From Pseudomonas sessilinigenes (lineage in GTDB: Bacteria > Pseudomonadota > Gammaproteobacteria > Pseudomonadales > Pseudomonadaceae): 64,000 nt of DNA. The translations under genes and the position numbers were made by a program. The notes beneath the pieces were generated by a model, which was not told where the DNA came from, ran no database searches, and saw only the letters and a list, made by a program, of their open reading frames with translations. Shown here one piece after another: positions 31,190 to 40,795 of this stretch. Numbering within the stretch: position 1 is the first letter of the stretch; each line of letters opens with the position of its first letter. The stretch is from contig NZ_CP027706.1 in NCBI RefSeq assembly GCF_003850565.1, positions 6,200,001-6,264,000 on the forward strand, given 5' to 3'.

Positions 31190-31417
31190 ATGAACAACGC
31201 AAAGCTCTTCGTCATCGAGTACACCCTCCATGGCAACCCCAAGTCCTTCATCATCCGCCAGGAGAAGATGGACAATGCCGAGGCCTGGCACTGGGCCAGT
31301 TGCGACGCCGGAGTCGGCCGCATCGGCCGGTTCGGGCGTGAGCAAGTGAAGAAGACCAGCCGCCCCATGGCGGAAAAGTTCGGTATCGAGAACGTCACCT
31401 GGCGTCCTTCGGTCTAG
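31190..31417 (+). CDS. Small conserved Pseudomonas protein, DUF6555-like
   Basis: 75 residues, ATG with a strong AGGGAGGA site. The sequence MNNAKLFVIEYTLHGNPKSF ... RQEKMDNAEAWHWASCDAGVG contains no known catalytic motif; it resembles short uncharacterised Pseudomonas proteins (DUF6555 by recollection). Basic C-terminal part, no signal or membrane segment. It stands alone, divergent from the AraC gene and convergent with glcC. Function unknown. Confidence 0.7.
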   Translation: MNNAKLFVIEYTLHGNPKSFIIRQEKMDNAEAWHWASCDAGVGRIGRFGREQVKKTSRPMAEKFGIENVTWRPSV

Positions 31418-31451
31418 CCGGGCGTACGGAGGGAGCCGCCCGGCCCCCTCC
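31417..31451. terminator. Possible bidirectional hairpin between convergent genes
   Basis: GCCGGGCG (31417-31424) pairs with CGCCCGGC (31437-31444); an alternative inner pairing GGAGGG/CCCTCC overlaps it. No U-run follows, so it is only a weak candidate for ending the DUF6555-like and glcC transcripts. Confidence 0.35.
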
Positions 31452-31466
31452 GCGCTTACCTGCGAT

Positions 31467-32234
31467 TCAATCCCAGCCTTGCAGGCGCAAGGTCGCCCGC
31501 ACCAAGCGCTGCTCCTCGTCTTCGATCTCCTTGAGGCTCTGGGCAATGCCCTGGATATGGGCCTGCGCGGCCTTGCGCGCCTGTTCCGGCAAGCGACCGG
31601 TGACCGCGTGGTACAAGCGCGCATGCTGGCGGTCGATCTGGCGCTTGTGCAATGGCCGGTGAAAGAGGTTGTTGACCGAGGCGAACACCGAATTGAGCAA
31701 CAGGCCATTGAGCGAGCCCAGGGTCTGCACCAGCACCGGATTGTGCGAAGCCTCGCAGATGGCCAGGTGGAAGGCGTGGTCCAGGCGCGCCTGGGCAGCG
31801 GGTTCCAGGGCCTGCTCATGGGCCTCCAGCATTGCCTGGTAGCTGCGACCGATGAGCACGAAATCCGCCTCGGTGCCACGCAAGGCCGCCAGCCGCGCCG
31901 ACTCTCCCTCCAGCAGCGCGCGAACCTCCAGCAGGTCGTAGAGGGTCCGTGGCTGGGAGCTGAACAGGTGCAGCAACGGCGAGCCCGCCGCCGGGGCCGA
32001 CAGTTGAGCCACCTGCGAGCCACGGCCTTGCACTGTGTCGATGATGCCCCGGGCCCGCAGCAGCTTCAGGCCCTCGCGCAGGGCCGTGCGCGAGACCCCG
32101 AGCTTGGCGCTCAGGCGCCGCTCGGAGGGCAACCGCTGGCCGGTCTTGAATACGCCGTCGACGATCAGTCGCTCGATCCGCCCACAGACCACATCGGCCA
32201 CCTGCAAGCGTGGCCCTGCTGGCTTGTCCTGCAT
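31467..32234 (-). CDS. glcC: GntR/FadR-family regulator of glycolate oxidase
   Basis: 255 residues. N-terminal winged helix (LPSERRLSAKLGVSRTALRE) and C-terminal FCD effector domain (ARLDHAFHLAICEASHNPVL with metal-binding Asp/His positions; RQHARLYHAV). The ATG at 32234 has GGGGGA five bases upstream, while a GTG four codons earlier lacks a site. It is divergent from glcDEFG, as GlcC is in E. coli, where it activates glc genes with glycolate. Two TGGT-N3-ACCA operators lie in the shared promoter region, one just upstream of its own start. Confidence 0.92.
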   Translation of the reverse strand: MQDKPAGPRLQVADVVCGRIERLIVDGVFKTGQRLPSERRLSAKLGVSRTALREGLKLLRARGIIDTVQGRGSQVAQLSAPAAGSPLLHLFSSQPRTLYDLLEVRALLEGESARLAALRGTEADFVLIGRSYQAMLEAHEQALEPAAQARLDHAFHLAICEASHNPVLVQTLGSLNGLLLNSVFASVNNLFHRPLHKRQIDRQHARLYHAVTGRLPEQARKAAQAHIQGIAQSLKEIEDEEQRLVRATLRLQGWD

Positions 32235-32244
32235 CTCGTCCCCC

Positions 32245-32259
32245 ACTGGTATGACCAGT
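32245..32259 (+). promoter_or_regulatory. GlcC-type operator 1
   Basis: Perfect palindrome ACTGGT-ATG-ACCAGT starting 11 bp upstream of the glcC start codon. It matches the TGGT-N3-ACCA pattern of FadR-subfamily GntR regulators and should allow autoregulation. Confidence 0.8.
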
Positions 32260-32353
32260 CATCTAGCGGTTCGCGGCCCGCTCTAGGTTCACTTGCAAGC
32301 TGTTGAAGTTACTTGGGTTTATCGAAAACCCGGGACAGCGGCGAACAATAAAG

Positions 32354-32364
32354 TGGTTCGACCA
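32354..32364 (+). promoter_or_regulatory. GlcC-type operator 2
   Basis: TGGT-TCG-ACCA, 102 bp upstream of the glcD start. Same pattern as operator 1, with 107 bp from start to start. Placement suits activation of the glcDEFG promoter. Confidence 0.75.
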
Positions 32365-32466
32365 TTGCCGGCGCACATGGACACTAAGGCGCCCCGGGCC
32401 AATGATGCAAGGCATGCGTGATGCAGTCGCGACCTGATAACAACGACACAAGGTCATTCGCCAGCC

Positions 32467-33966
32467 ATGACGATTCTCTACGATGAACGCCTCGACGGCG
32501 CCCTGCCCGAGGTCGACCGCCAGGCCTTGATCCACGCCCTGCGCAGCCAGCTGCCGGACCTGGAACTGCTGGACCGCCAGGAGCAGCTCAAGCCCTACGA
32601 ATGCGACGGCCTGAGCGCCTACCGCAGCACCCCGCTGCTGGTGGCCCTGCCCCGGCGCCTGGAGCAAGTGCAGCAGATCCTCAAGATCTGCCACCAGCAA
32701 CGGGTACCGGTGGTGGCCCGGGGCGCCGGTACCGGCCTGTCCGGCGGCGCCCTGCCCCTGGAAAAGGGCCTGCTGCTGGTGATGGCGCGGTTCAAGGACA
32801 TCCTCAAGATCGACCCCGCCGCGCGCTGCGCGCGCCTGCAACCCGGGGTGCGCAACCTGGCGATCTCCCAGGCCGCGGCGCCCTACGAGCTGTACTACGC
32901 CCCCGACCCGTCGTCGCAGATCGCCTGCTCCATCGGTGGCAATGTCGCGGAAAACGCCGGTGGCGTGCACTGCCTGAAATACGGCCTGACCGTGCACAAC
33001 CTGCTCCAGGTGCGGATGCTCACCGTCGAAGGCCAACCCCTGACCCTGGGCAGCGAGGCCCTGGACTCACCGGGCTTCGACCTGCTGGCGCTGTTCACCG
33101 GTTCCGAGGGGCTGCTGGGGGTGATCACCGAAGTCACGGTCAAGCTGCTGCCCAAACCGCAGATCGCCAAGGTGCTGCTGGCGGCCTTCGACTCGGTGGA
33201 GAACGCCGGCCAGGCGGTGGCAGCGATCATCGCCGCAGGCATCATCCCCGGCGGCCTGGAGATGATGGACAACCTGGCGATCCGCGCCGCCGAAGACTTC
33301 ATCCACGCCGGCTACCCGGTGGACGCCCAGGCCATGCTGCTGTGCGAGCTGGATGGGGTCGAGGCCGATGTCCACGACGACTGCGAGCGGGTGCGCCAAC
33401 TGCTGCAACAGGCCGGCGCCAGCGAAGTACGCCTGGCCCGGGACGAGGCCGAGCGCGCGCGGTTCTGGGCCGGGCGCAAGAATGCCTTCCCGGCGGTGGG
33501 CCGCTTGTCGCCGGACTACTACTGCATGGACGGCACCATTCCCCGGCGCCAACTGCCCGCCGTGCTGCACGGCATCGCCCGACTGGCCGCCGAGCACCGG
33601 CTGCGGGTGGCCAACGTGTTCCATGCCGGCGACGGCAACATGCACCCGTTGATCCTGTTCGATGCCAACCAGAGCGGGGAACTTGAACGGGCGGAAACCC
33701 TGGGCGGCAAGATCCTCGAGCTGTGCGTGGCCGTGGGCGGCACCATCACCGGCGAGCACGGCGTGGGCCGGGAGAAGATCAACCAGATGTGCGTGCAGTT
33801 CAGCAGCGACGAGCTGAGTCTGTTCCACGGCATCAAGCGCGCCTTCGATCCCCTGGGCCTGCTCAACCCCGGCAAGAACATCCCGACCCTGCACCGCTGC
33901 GCCGAGGCCGGGGCCATGCATATCCACCATGGACAACTGCCCTTTCCCGAACTGGAGCGATTCTGA
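32467..33966 (+). CDS. glcD: Glycolate oxidase FAD-linked subunit GlcD
   Basis: 499 residues. FAD_binding_4 domain (about 55-190: VVARGAGTGLSGGALPLEKG; SSQIACSIGGNVAENAGGVH) and FAD-oxidase C domain with the conserved FHAGDGNMHPLIL and ITGEHGVGREK motifs. With GlcE and GlcF it forms the membrane-linked glycolate dehydrogenase that oxidises glycolate to glyoxylate and passes electrons to quinone. First gene of glcDEFG; its stop overlaps the glcE start by one base (TGATG). Confidence 0.96.
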   Translation: MTILYDERLDGALPEVDRQALIHALRSQLPDLELLDRQEQLKPYECDGLSAYRSTPLLVALPRRLEQVQQILKICHQQRVPVVARGAGTGLSGGALPLEKGLLLVMARFKDILKIDPAARCARLQPGVRNLAISQAAAPYELYYAPDPSSQIACSIGGNVAENAGGVHCLKYGLTVHNLLQVRMLTVEGQPLTLGSEALDSPGFDLLALFTGSEGLLGVITEVTVKLLPKPQIAKVLLAAFDSVENAGQAVAAIIAAGIIPGGLEMMDNLAIRAAEDFIHAGYPVDAQAMLLCELDGVEADVHDDCERVRQLLQQAGASEVRLARDEAERARFWAGRKNAFPAVGRLSPDYYCMDGTIPRRQLPAVLHGIARLAAEHRLRVANVFHAGDGNMHPLILFDANQSGELERAETLGGKILELCVAVGGTITGEHGVGREKINQMCVQFSSDELSLFHGIKRAFDPLGLLNPGKNIPTLHRCAEAGAMHIHHGQLPFPELERF

Positions 33967-35030
33967 TGGCCGCCCCCACCGATTGCGACGCCAGCGAAGC
34001 CCTGCTGGAGCAGGTACGCGACGCTCTGGACAACGCCACCCCGCTACGCATCCAGGGCTCTAACAGCAAGGCCTTCCTGGGTCGCGACAGCGCTGGCGAA
34101 ATCCTCGATACCCGGGTCCATCGCGGCATCGTCAGCTACGACCCCACCGAACTGGTGATCAGTGCCCGGGCCGGGACGCCGCTTAGCGAGTTGCAGGCGG
34201 TACTGGATGCCGCCGGGCAGATGCTGCCCTGCGAGCCGCCGGCGTTCGGTACCGGCGCCACCCTGGGCGGCATGCTCGCCAGTGGCCTGTCCGGGCCTCG
34301 TCGGCCCTGGGCCGGGGCGGTGCGTGACTTCGTCCTTGGCACCCGGATCATCAGCGGCCTGGGCCAGCACCTGCGTTTTGGTGGCGAGGTGATGAAGAAC
34401 GTTGCCGGCTACGACCTGTCGCGGCTGATGGCCGGCAGCTACGGCTGCCTGGCTCTGGTGACCGAAGTCTCGCTGAAGGTGCTGCCCAAGCCCCGCCACT
34501 GCCTGAGCCTGAGCCTGGAACTGCCTGCCGGGCAAGCCCTGGCCAGGCTCGCGCAATGGGGCCAGCAGCCGTTGCCCATCAGTGCCGCCTGCCACGATGG
34601 CAGCCGCCTGCACCTGCGCCTGGAAGGGGGCGAAGGCTCGGTGGCCGCGGCCCGCGATCGGCTCGGCGGCGAGCCCCTGGACAGCCGCTACTGGAACCGA
34701 CTCAACGAGCAGCAACTGCCCTTCTTCGACCCCGGCCTGCCGCTCTGGCGCCTGTCGTTGCCGCACAACACCCCGGAGCTTGCGTTGCCCGGCCTCCAAT
34801 TACTGGACTGGGGCGGCGCCCAGCGCTGGCTCAGGTCCGATGCTCCGGCCGAGCGCATCCGCGCCGTGGCCAGCGCCGCCGGTGGCCATGCCAGTTGCTA
34901 CAGCCATGGCCTGCTGGACAGCCCCTTCCAGCCCCTGGAACCGACCCTGCTGCACTATCACCAACGCCTCAAGGCGCAGCTCGATCCCCAGGGCATCTTC
35001 AACCCCGGCCGACTCTACGCGGAGCTCTGA
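33966..35030 (+). CDS. glcE: Glycolate oxidase FAD-binding subunit GlcE
   Basis: 354 residues. A second FAD_binding_4 protein (PLRIQGSNSKAFLGR; EPPAFGTGATLGGMLASGLS; MKNVAGYDLSRLMAGSYG) that is shorter than GlcD and ends with the typical LDPQGIFNPGRLYAEL. It pairs with GlcD in the flavin part of glycolate dehydrogenase. Start codon overlaps the glcD stop; glcF begins 3 bp after its stop. Confidence 0.95.
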   Translation: MAAPTDCDASEALLEQVRDALDNATPLRIQGSNSKAFLGRDSAGEILDTRVHRGIVSYDPTELVISARAGTPLSELQAVLDAAGQMLPCEPPAFGTGATLGGMLASGLSGPRRPWAGAVRDFVLGTRIISGLGQHLRFGGEVMKNVAGYDLSRLMAGSYGCLALVTEVSLKVLPKPRHCLSLSLELPAGQALARLAQWGQQPLPISAACHDGSRLHLRLEGGEGSVAAARDRLGGEPLDSRYWNRLNEQQLPFFDPGLPLWRLSLPHNTPELALPGLQLLDWGGAQRWLRSDAPAERIRAVASAAGGHASCYSHGLLDSPFQPLEPTLLHYHQRLKAQLDPQGIFNPGRLYAEL

Positions 35031-35033
35031 CCC

Positions 35034-36254
35034 ATGCAGACCACCCTCAGCCCCGAGGCCCGGCAGTTGCCACGGGCCGCCGAAGCCGAACGCATCCTGC
35101 GCAGCTGCGTGCATTGCGGGTTCTGCAACGCCACCTGCCCCACCTACCAGGTGCAGGGCGACGAGCTGGACGGGCCGCGCGGCCGCATCTACCTGATCAA
35201 GCAGGTACTGGAGGGCGCCGCGGTCACCCATCAGGCGCAGTTGCACCTGGACCGCTGCCTGTCATGTCGCAACTGCGAGACCACCTGCCCATCGGGCGTC
35301 GAGTACCACAACCTGCTGGACATCGGCCGGGCAGTGGTGGACGCCGCCCTGCCCCGGCCCGCCGGCCAGCGCCTGCTGCGCCAGGGCTTGCGGGCCCTGG
35401 CGGGCAACCCGCAGCTGTTCAAGACACTGGTGCTGGGCGGCAGCCGCTTGCGCCCACTGCTGCCCCAGGCCCTGCAAGACAAACTGCCGCGCCAGGTACC
35501 CGCCGCCGGCGTGCGCCCGGACAGGGTCCACGCACGGCGCGTGCTGCTGCTCGAAGGCTGCGTGCAGCCGGGGCTGTCGCCCAATACCAACGCAGCCGCG
35601 AGCCGGGTCCTGGATCGCCTGGGCATCAGCGTGCAGCCGGTGGCCGAGGCTGCGTGCTGCGGCGCCGTGGACTACCACCTGGATGCCCAGGAGCGCGGCC
35701 GCCAACGGGCCCGGCACAACATCGATGCCTGGTGGCCGCACCTGCAACAAGGTGCCGAGGCCATCGTCCAGACCGCCAGCGGCTGCGGCGCCTTCGTCAA
35801 GGACTACGGGCACCTGCTGGCCGACGACCCGGCCTATGCCGCCAAGGCGCAGCAAGTCAGCGCCCTGGCCCGGGACCTGGTGGAGGTGGTGCGGGCCGAA
35901 CCTCTGGCAGCGCTGCAAGTACGCAGTGGACAGCGCCTGGCCGTCCATTGCCCCTGCACCCTGCAACATGCCCAGCAACTGGGCGGCGCCGTGGAAAGCC
36001 TGCTGCAACGCCTGGGTTTCAACCTGACTTCAGTGCCCGACGGCCACCTGTGCTGCGGCTCGGCCGGCACCTATTCGCTAACCCAGCCCGCCCTGGCCCG
36101 GCAACTGCGCGACGACAAGCTGCGGGCCCTGGAAAGCGGCAGCCCGGACGTGATCGCTACGGCCAACATCGGCTGCCAGAGCCACCTGGATGGCGCCGGG
36201 CGCACCCCGGTACGCCACTGGATCGAACTGCTGGACGCCGCCCTCAACCCTTGA
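35034..36254 (+). CDS. glcF: Glycolate oxidase iron-sulfur subunit GlcF
   Basis: 406 residues. Two ferredoxin-type clusters near the N-terminus (CVHCGFCNATCP and CLSCRNCETTCP) bind 4Fe-4S centres; two CCG (cysteine-rich) domains follow, with AACCGAVDYHL and HLCCGSAGTYSL, which contact heterodisulfide-type or quinone-linked cofactors. Carries electrons from GlcD/GlcE towards the membrane quinone pool. Tightly packed in glcDEFG. Confidence 0.96.
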   Translation: MQTTLSPEARQLPRAAEAERILRSCVHCGFCNATCPTYQVQGDELDGPRGRIYLIKQVLEGAAVTHQAQLHLDRCLSCRNCETTCPSGVEYHNLLDIGRAVVDAALPRPAGQRLLRQGLRALAGNPQLFKTLVLGGSRLRPLLPQALQDKLPRQVPAAGVRPDRVHARRVLLLEGCVQPGLSPNTNAAASRVLDRLGISVQPVAEAACCGAVDYHLDAQERGRQRARHNIDAWWPHLQQGAEAIVQTASGCGAFVKDYGHLLADDPAYAAKAQQVSALARDLVEVVRAEPLAALQVRSGQRLAVHCPCTLQHAQQLGGAVESLLQRLGFNLTSVPDGHLCCGSAGTYSLTQPALARQLRDDKLRALESGSPDVIATANIGCQSHLDGAGRTPVRHWIELLDAALNP

Positions 36255-36271
36255 ACCCCCTGGAGCCTGCC

Positions 36272-36679
36272 ATGCACCACAAAGCCGTGTTATGCCAAGA
36301 CGACGTCAGCCGCATCCTCGCCGCCGCCCGCACCGAGGCCCACCGCCAGCAGTGGCCGGTGAGCATCGCCGTGGTCGATGATGGCGGCCATCCCCTGGCC
36401 CTGGAGCGCCTGGACGGCTGCGCACCGATCAGTGCCTACATCGCCTTAGAGAAAGCCCGCACCGCCGCCCTGGGCCGGCGTGAGTCCAAGGCCTACGAAG
36501 ACATGGTCAATGCCGGGCGCAGCGCCTTTCTCTCAGCGCCGCTGCTGACCTCCCTGGAAGGCGGCGTGCCGATTCGCGTGGATGGCCAAGTGGTCGGCGC
36601 GGTGGGCGTGTCCGGCGTCCGCTCCGGCGAAGATGCCCAGGTGGCGCAAGTGGCCGCCAACTGCCTGGAAGGCTCCTGA
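36272..36679 (+). CDS. glcG: GlcG / HbpS-family protein
   Basis: 135 residues (MHHKAVLCQDDVSRILAAAR; VVDDGGHPLALERLDG; EGGVPIRVDGQVVGAVGVSG), full length for the HbpS-like GlcG family. Family members bind haem or cobalamin-type ligands in some species; the role in glycolate metabolism is not established. 17 bp after glcF, completing glcDEFG. Confidence 0.92.
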   Translation: MHHKAVLCQDDVSRILAAARTEAHRQQWPVSIAVVDDGGHPLALERLDGCAPISAYIALEKARTAALGRRESKAYEDMVNAGRSAFLSAPLLTSLEGGVPIRVDGQVVGAVGVSGVRSGEDAQVAQVAANCLEGS

Positions 36680-36683
36680 GCCC

Positions 36684-37136
36684 TCAGCTACGGCGCAGGC
36701 TGCTGCGGTACATGAACAGCAAGGCCAGGGCCAGGCACAGCATCGCCAGGATACGGTTGCCGGAGAGTGCCATGGCCGGGTTGCCGAACCAGCCGAAGTG
36801 GTCGATCAACATGCCCATGCCCAACTGCCCGAGGATCACCGCCACCGTCGCCACGGCAGTCCCGACCCGGGGCACCGCGCCGACCATCACCAGCATGTAC
36901 ACCACGCCGAACAGCGCGCCGCTGAGCTGCCACTTGGGCGCCTGCAACAGGCCCATGGCCTGGGGCGGCTGGAAGAACACGATCAGCAGCGAGGTGACCA
37001 GGGCACCGACGGCGAAGGTCAGCAGGCTGCTGCGCAGCACCCCCACGCTCTGCCCCAGGCGGCCGTTGATCGCCGCCTGCACACTGAGCACCGCACCTGC
37101 GGCCACCACGACCACCAGCAATAGAATCAGGTTCAT
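36684..37136 (-). CDS. DUF606 (YdcZ) small DMT transporter, partner B
   Basis: 150 residues, about five hydrophobic helices (MNLILLLVVVVAAGAVLSVQ; SSLLTFAVGALVTSLLIVFF) and the family motif LGQLGMGMLIDHFGWFG. DUF606 proteins are half-size DMT transporters that often occur in pairs and probably form heterodimers. Its start is 2 bp after the stop of the paired upstream gene. Substrate unknown. Confidence 0.85.
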   Translation of the reverse strand: MNLILLLVVVVAAGAVLSVQAAINGRLGQSVGVLRSSLLTFAVGALVTSLLIVFFQPPQAMGLLQAPKWQLSGALFGVVYMLVMVGAVPRVGTAVATVAVILGQLGMGMLIDHFGWFGNPAMALSGNRILAMLCLALALLFMYRSSLRRS

Positions 37137-37138
37137 GT

Positions 37139-37642
37139 TCAACCTCGGGCAATCAGGATCAGGGCGCCGACGATCAGCACCAGGGCCAGCCAACGCTCGG
37201 CGTTGACCGGTTTGCGGGCACTGCCGAACCAGCCGAAGTGGTCGATCAGCACGCTCTTGCCGACCTGGCCGGAAAGAATCGCGATCATGGTCATGGCAAT
37301 GCCGATATGGGGCGTGGCCAGGGTCAACACCACCACGTAGATCGGCCCCAGCACTCCGCCCAGCAACTGCCAGCGCGGCAGCTGGCTCAAGGCCGGCCCC
37401 GGCTGCGGGCCACTGAACAGCAACAGCAAGGCCAGCAACGCCGCGCCGACGCCGAAGATGCTCAGGGTCGCCCACAGGTGGCCGACCTGGGCTCCCAGGG
37501 GGCCGAGCAAGCCGGCCTCCACCGACAGGCCCATGCCGGCCAGGATCACCAGCGGCAGCAGGGCCAGGCGTTGCCAGCCGGCAGTGGATACAGCGCTGGC
37601 CACTGGCGGTGGCAGCGTTGGGTCAAGGGTTTCGCAAGACAT
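37139..37642 (-). CDS. DUF606 (YdcZ) small DMT transporter, partner A
   Basis: 167 residues, five hydrophobic helices after a short polar N-terminus, with LSGQVGKSVLIDHFGWFG in the same position as the motif in partner B. Together the two would make a ten-helix DMT unit. Divergent from a LysR gene 112 bp away, which is the likely regulator. Confidence 0.85.
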   Translation of the reverse strand: MSCETLDPTLPPPVASAVSTAGWQRLALLPLVILAGMGLSVEAGLLGPLGAQVGHLWATLSIFGVGAALLALLLLFSGPQPGPALSQLPRWQLLGGVLGPIYVVVLTLATPHIGIAMTMIAILSGQVGKSVLIDHFGWFGSARKPVNAERWLALVLIVGALILIARG

Positions 37643-37754
37643 GGGGCACCTGTTCGGTTCATGGAATGGCGAACATTATTGGTTGCCCGTGCTTTGCGAT
37701 AAATGGGAGCATGCCGACAACACCTTTGCATAAAGCGCACAGCAAGGACTCCCC

Positions 37755-38687
37755 ATGCAAGGCTTCAACGACCTGGGTTTCAAGGCCCTGCGGCTGTTCA
37801 TCGCGGTGCTCGACCAGGGCAGTTTCTCTGCCGTGGCCCGGCGCGAGGGGCTAGCGCCCTCCTCCATTTCGCGGCAGATCCAGCTGATGGAACAGGCCCT
37901 GGGCCAACAGTTGCTGTATCGCCATACCCGGGCGGTCAGCCCCACCGAAGCCGGGCGCCTGTTGGGGCACCATGCCCGGCGGGTGCTGGCGCAATGGGAA
38001 GAAGCCGAGCAGGCCCTGCAAGAACAGCAGGACGAGCCGACCGGGCTGGTGCGGATCAATGCGCCGGTGGTGTTCGGCCAGCGGCATATCTCGCCCTGGC
38101 TGGGCGAACTGCACCGGCGCTACCCCAAGCTGCAACTGGATATCCAGCAGACCGACAGCTACATCGACCCGTTGCAGGACGGCACCGACCTGCTGTTTCG
38201 CATCGGCGTGCTGGGAGACTCCTCGATGCAGGCCCGGCTACTGGCACCCCAACGCTACCGGGTCGCCGCCAGCCCGGGCTACCTGGCCCGTCACGGCCAC
38301 CCCCAGCACCCCGACCAGCTGCACCAGCACCAATGCCTGGCCTACAAGGGCGAAAGCGGCCAGCAACGCTGGTTCTTCCGCCAGGGCCAGGAGCCCTGGA
38401 CGCCCTACAGCGTCACGGGCCCACTGACCGGCAACCACGCCGACACCCTGACCCAGGCCGCCGAACAAGGCCTGGGGCTGGTGATGTTTCCTTCCTGGCT
38501 GATCGGCGAGGCCCTGCACCAGGGCCGGCTGGTGGCGCTGTTCGAGGATTTCGAAGTGGCCACCAGCCTCGAACCGCAACAGATCGCCGCCCTGTGGCCG
38601 GGCAGCCGGCGCCTGTCGGTGAAGGTCCGCACGGTGATCGACTTCTTCGTCGAGACATTCGGGCCAATACCGTATTGGGATCGCTAG
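37755..38687 (+). CDS. LysR-type regulator, divergent from the DUF606 pair
   Basis: 310 residues. The N-terminal HTH FIAVLDQGSFSAVARREGLA / SSISRQIQLMEQALG and the long C-terminal effector domain place it in the CrgA/AaeR-like branch (SYIDPLQDGTDLLFRIG; VKVRTVIDFFVETFG at the end). The divergent position suggests control of the paired DUF606 transporter. Confidence 0.88.
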   Translation: MQGFNDLGFKALRLFIAVLDQGSFSAVARREGLAPSSISRQIQLMEQALGQQLLYRHTRAVSPTEAGRLLGHHARRVLAQWEEAEQALQEQQDEPTGLVRINAPVVFGQRHISPWLGELHRRYPKLQLDIQQTDSYIDPLQDGTDLLFRIGVLGDSSMQARLLAPQRYRVAASPGYLARHGHPQHPDQLHQHQCLAYKGESGQQRWFFRQGQEPWTPYSVTGPLTGNHADTLTQAAEQGLGLVMFPSWLIGEALHQGRLVALFEDFEVATSLEPQQIAALWPGSRRLSVKVRTVIDFFVETFGPIPYWDR

Positions 38688-38714
38688 CGCGATCAGCTTC
38701 AAGCTGCAAGCTGC

Positions 38715-38851
<137 letters not shown>

Positions 38852-38855
<4 letters not shown>

Positions 38856-40165
38856 AGGCTAGCTATGAGCCAGGCATTGGCTGCGCTGATCACGGCGAAC
38901 AGGCTCCAGGCCAGCCAGCGGGTCGGCCAGCGGTTGACGAAGACGCCCATCAGGCGCGGGTCGTTGGTCATGCGGATCAACGGGTACAGGGCGAACGGCA
39001 ATTGCAGGCTGAGCACCACCTGGCTCAGCACCAGCAGCTTGCCCACGGCGCCGTCGCCCAGCAGCCAGACGCCGATGAACGCCGGGATCAACGCCAGGCC
39101 GCGGGTGATCAGGCGGCGCTGCCAGCAGGGAATCCGCAGGTTCAGGTAACCCTCCATGATCACCTGGCCGGCGATGGTCCCGGTGAAGGTCGAGCTCTGC
39201 CCGGAGGCCAGCAGTGCCACGCCGAACAGCACGCTGGCCAGGGCCCCGCCCACCAGCGGATCGAGCAGGTGGTAGGCATCCTGGATCTCCACCACGTCGC
39301 TGTGCCCGGTGTTGTGGAAGGCCGCGGCGGCGAGGATCAGGATCGCCGCGTTCACCAGCAGCGCCAGGGCCAGGGAGCCGATGGTATCGATGCGCGCCAG
39401 GCGGATCGCATCGCTGCGGCTGGCAAGGTCCTTGCCCACTAGCCGGGTCTGGACCACCGAGGTATGCAGGTACAGGTTGTGCGGCATCACCGTGGCACCG
39501 AGGATGCCGATTGCCAGGTACAGCGGCGCGGCATCGCTGATGGCCGCCAGCGACGGGGTGAAGCCCCGGGCCACGTCCGGCCAGTGGGGCTTGATCAGCA
39601 ACAATTCGATGAAGAAGCACACGCCGATGGTCGCCACCAGCGCCAGCATGATCGCTTCCAACCGGCGAAAACCACGGTTCTGCAAAGCCAGTACCAGCAA
39701 GGTATCGAAGGCGGTAATGACGATCCCCGTACTCAACGAGACTCCCAGCAAGAGGTGGAAAGCCAGGGCGCAGCCCAGCACTTCGGCCAGGTCGGTGGCG
39801 ATGATCGAGACCTCTGCCAGCAACCACTGGACCCGCGCCGAACGTGGGCTGTAGCGCTCGCGGCAGAGCTGCGCCAGGTCACGTCCGGTGGCGATGCCCA
39901 GGCGCGAACACAGGCACTGCACCACCATGCCTGCCAGGCTCGCCAGCAGCACCACGAACAGCAGGCTGTAGCCATAGCGCGAACCGGCCTCGATGGCCGT
40001 GGCCCAGTTGCCCGGGTCCATGTAGCCGATGGAAATCAGCAACCCGGGACCGGCAAAACGCAGCAGGCGCTTGAACAGCGAGGCACGGGGGTCGACGGTG
40101 ACGGAACCGGCCACTTCCGGCGGACAGAAAGGAGCGGTGGCGATTTTCGGCAGGCTGAATTTCAC
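38852..40165 (-). CDS. mntH: Nramp-family Mn2+/H+ transporter
   Basis: 437 residues from a GTG start at 40165, close to the usual MntH length; the longer open frame to 40333 would add an implausible Arg-rich tail. About 11 helices. Metal-site motif DPGN in ISIGYMDPGNWATAIEAG (helix 1) and the helix 6 MPHNLYLHTSVVQTR motif are intact. Imports Mn2+ (and Fe2+) with protons. Divergent from the DCC gene; no clear MntR or Fur box was recognised in the 149-bp gap. Confidence 0.92.
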
Positions 40166-40314
40166 AAGGGGGATTCCACGGCGGCTTGAAGCAGGTGCCC
40201 AGCTTAGAGGTTTCGCCGCGACCGCCCAAGCCTGAAATTCATCGGCCAAGGCGAGTATGCTGCGCAGGTTCCGGCCCGGGCCGGACGTCGTTCCACCCTT
40301 GCAAGGTTTTCTCC

Positions 40315-40776
40315 GTGGCTGACTCCGCAACAACTCGGGCAGGCGATGCCCTGCCGCCCTTCCTGCAACCTGGCGAGCGAGTGCTGCTGTTCGATGGCGT
40401 GTGCAAGCTGTGCAACGCCTCGGTGCGCTTCGTCATCGCCCATGACACCGAACGGCGGATCCGCCTGGCCTCGGTGCAGTCGCCCCAGGGCCAGGCCCTG
40501 CTGGCGTGGGCCGGGTTGTCCACCGAACAGTTCGACAGCGTGGTGCTGATCGAGGGTCGACGCCTGTCACTGCGCTCCGACGCCTTTATCCGGCTGATGG
40601 CCCAACTACCTCGACCCTGGCGCTGGCTGCGCCTGCTGCACTGGGTTCCCCGCCCCCTGCGCGACTGGAGCTACAGCTACATCGCCCGCCACCGCTATCG
40701 CTGGTTCGGCCGCTACGACGTCTGCCTGCTGCCCAGCCCCGACCACCGCGGGCGCTTTCTCGACGATACGCCTTGA
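40315..40776 (+). CDS. DCC-family thiol-disulfide oxidoreductase-like protein (DUF393)
   Basis: 153 residues from a GTG with AAGG upstream. The defining motif LLFDGVCKLCNASVRFVIAH (about residues 25-44, Cys-x-x-Cys) is followed by ASVQSPQGQALL and RSDAFIRL as in DUF393/YuxK proteins. Predicted thioredoxin-like fold, probable redox role, otherwise uncharacterised. Confidence 0.87.
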   Translation: MADSATTRAGDALPPFLQPGERVLLFDGVCKLCNASVRFVIAHDTERRIRLASVQSPQGQALLAWAGLSTEQFDSVVLIEGRRLSLRSDAFIRLMAQLPRPWRWLRLLHWVPRPLRDWSYSYIARHRYRWFGRYDVCLLPSPDHRGRFLDDTP

Positions 40777-40795
40777 CCTGCCACGCCAGCGCTTC

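Noticed and set aside
34556..36679. 707-codon frame on the plus strand crossing glcE, glcF and glcG
   Set aside because: Out of frame with the recognisable glc subunits and composed of Arg/Pro/Gly shadow sequence.
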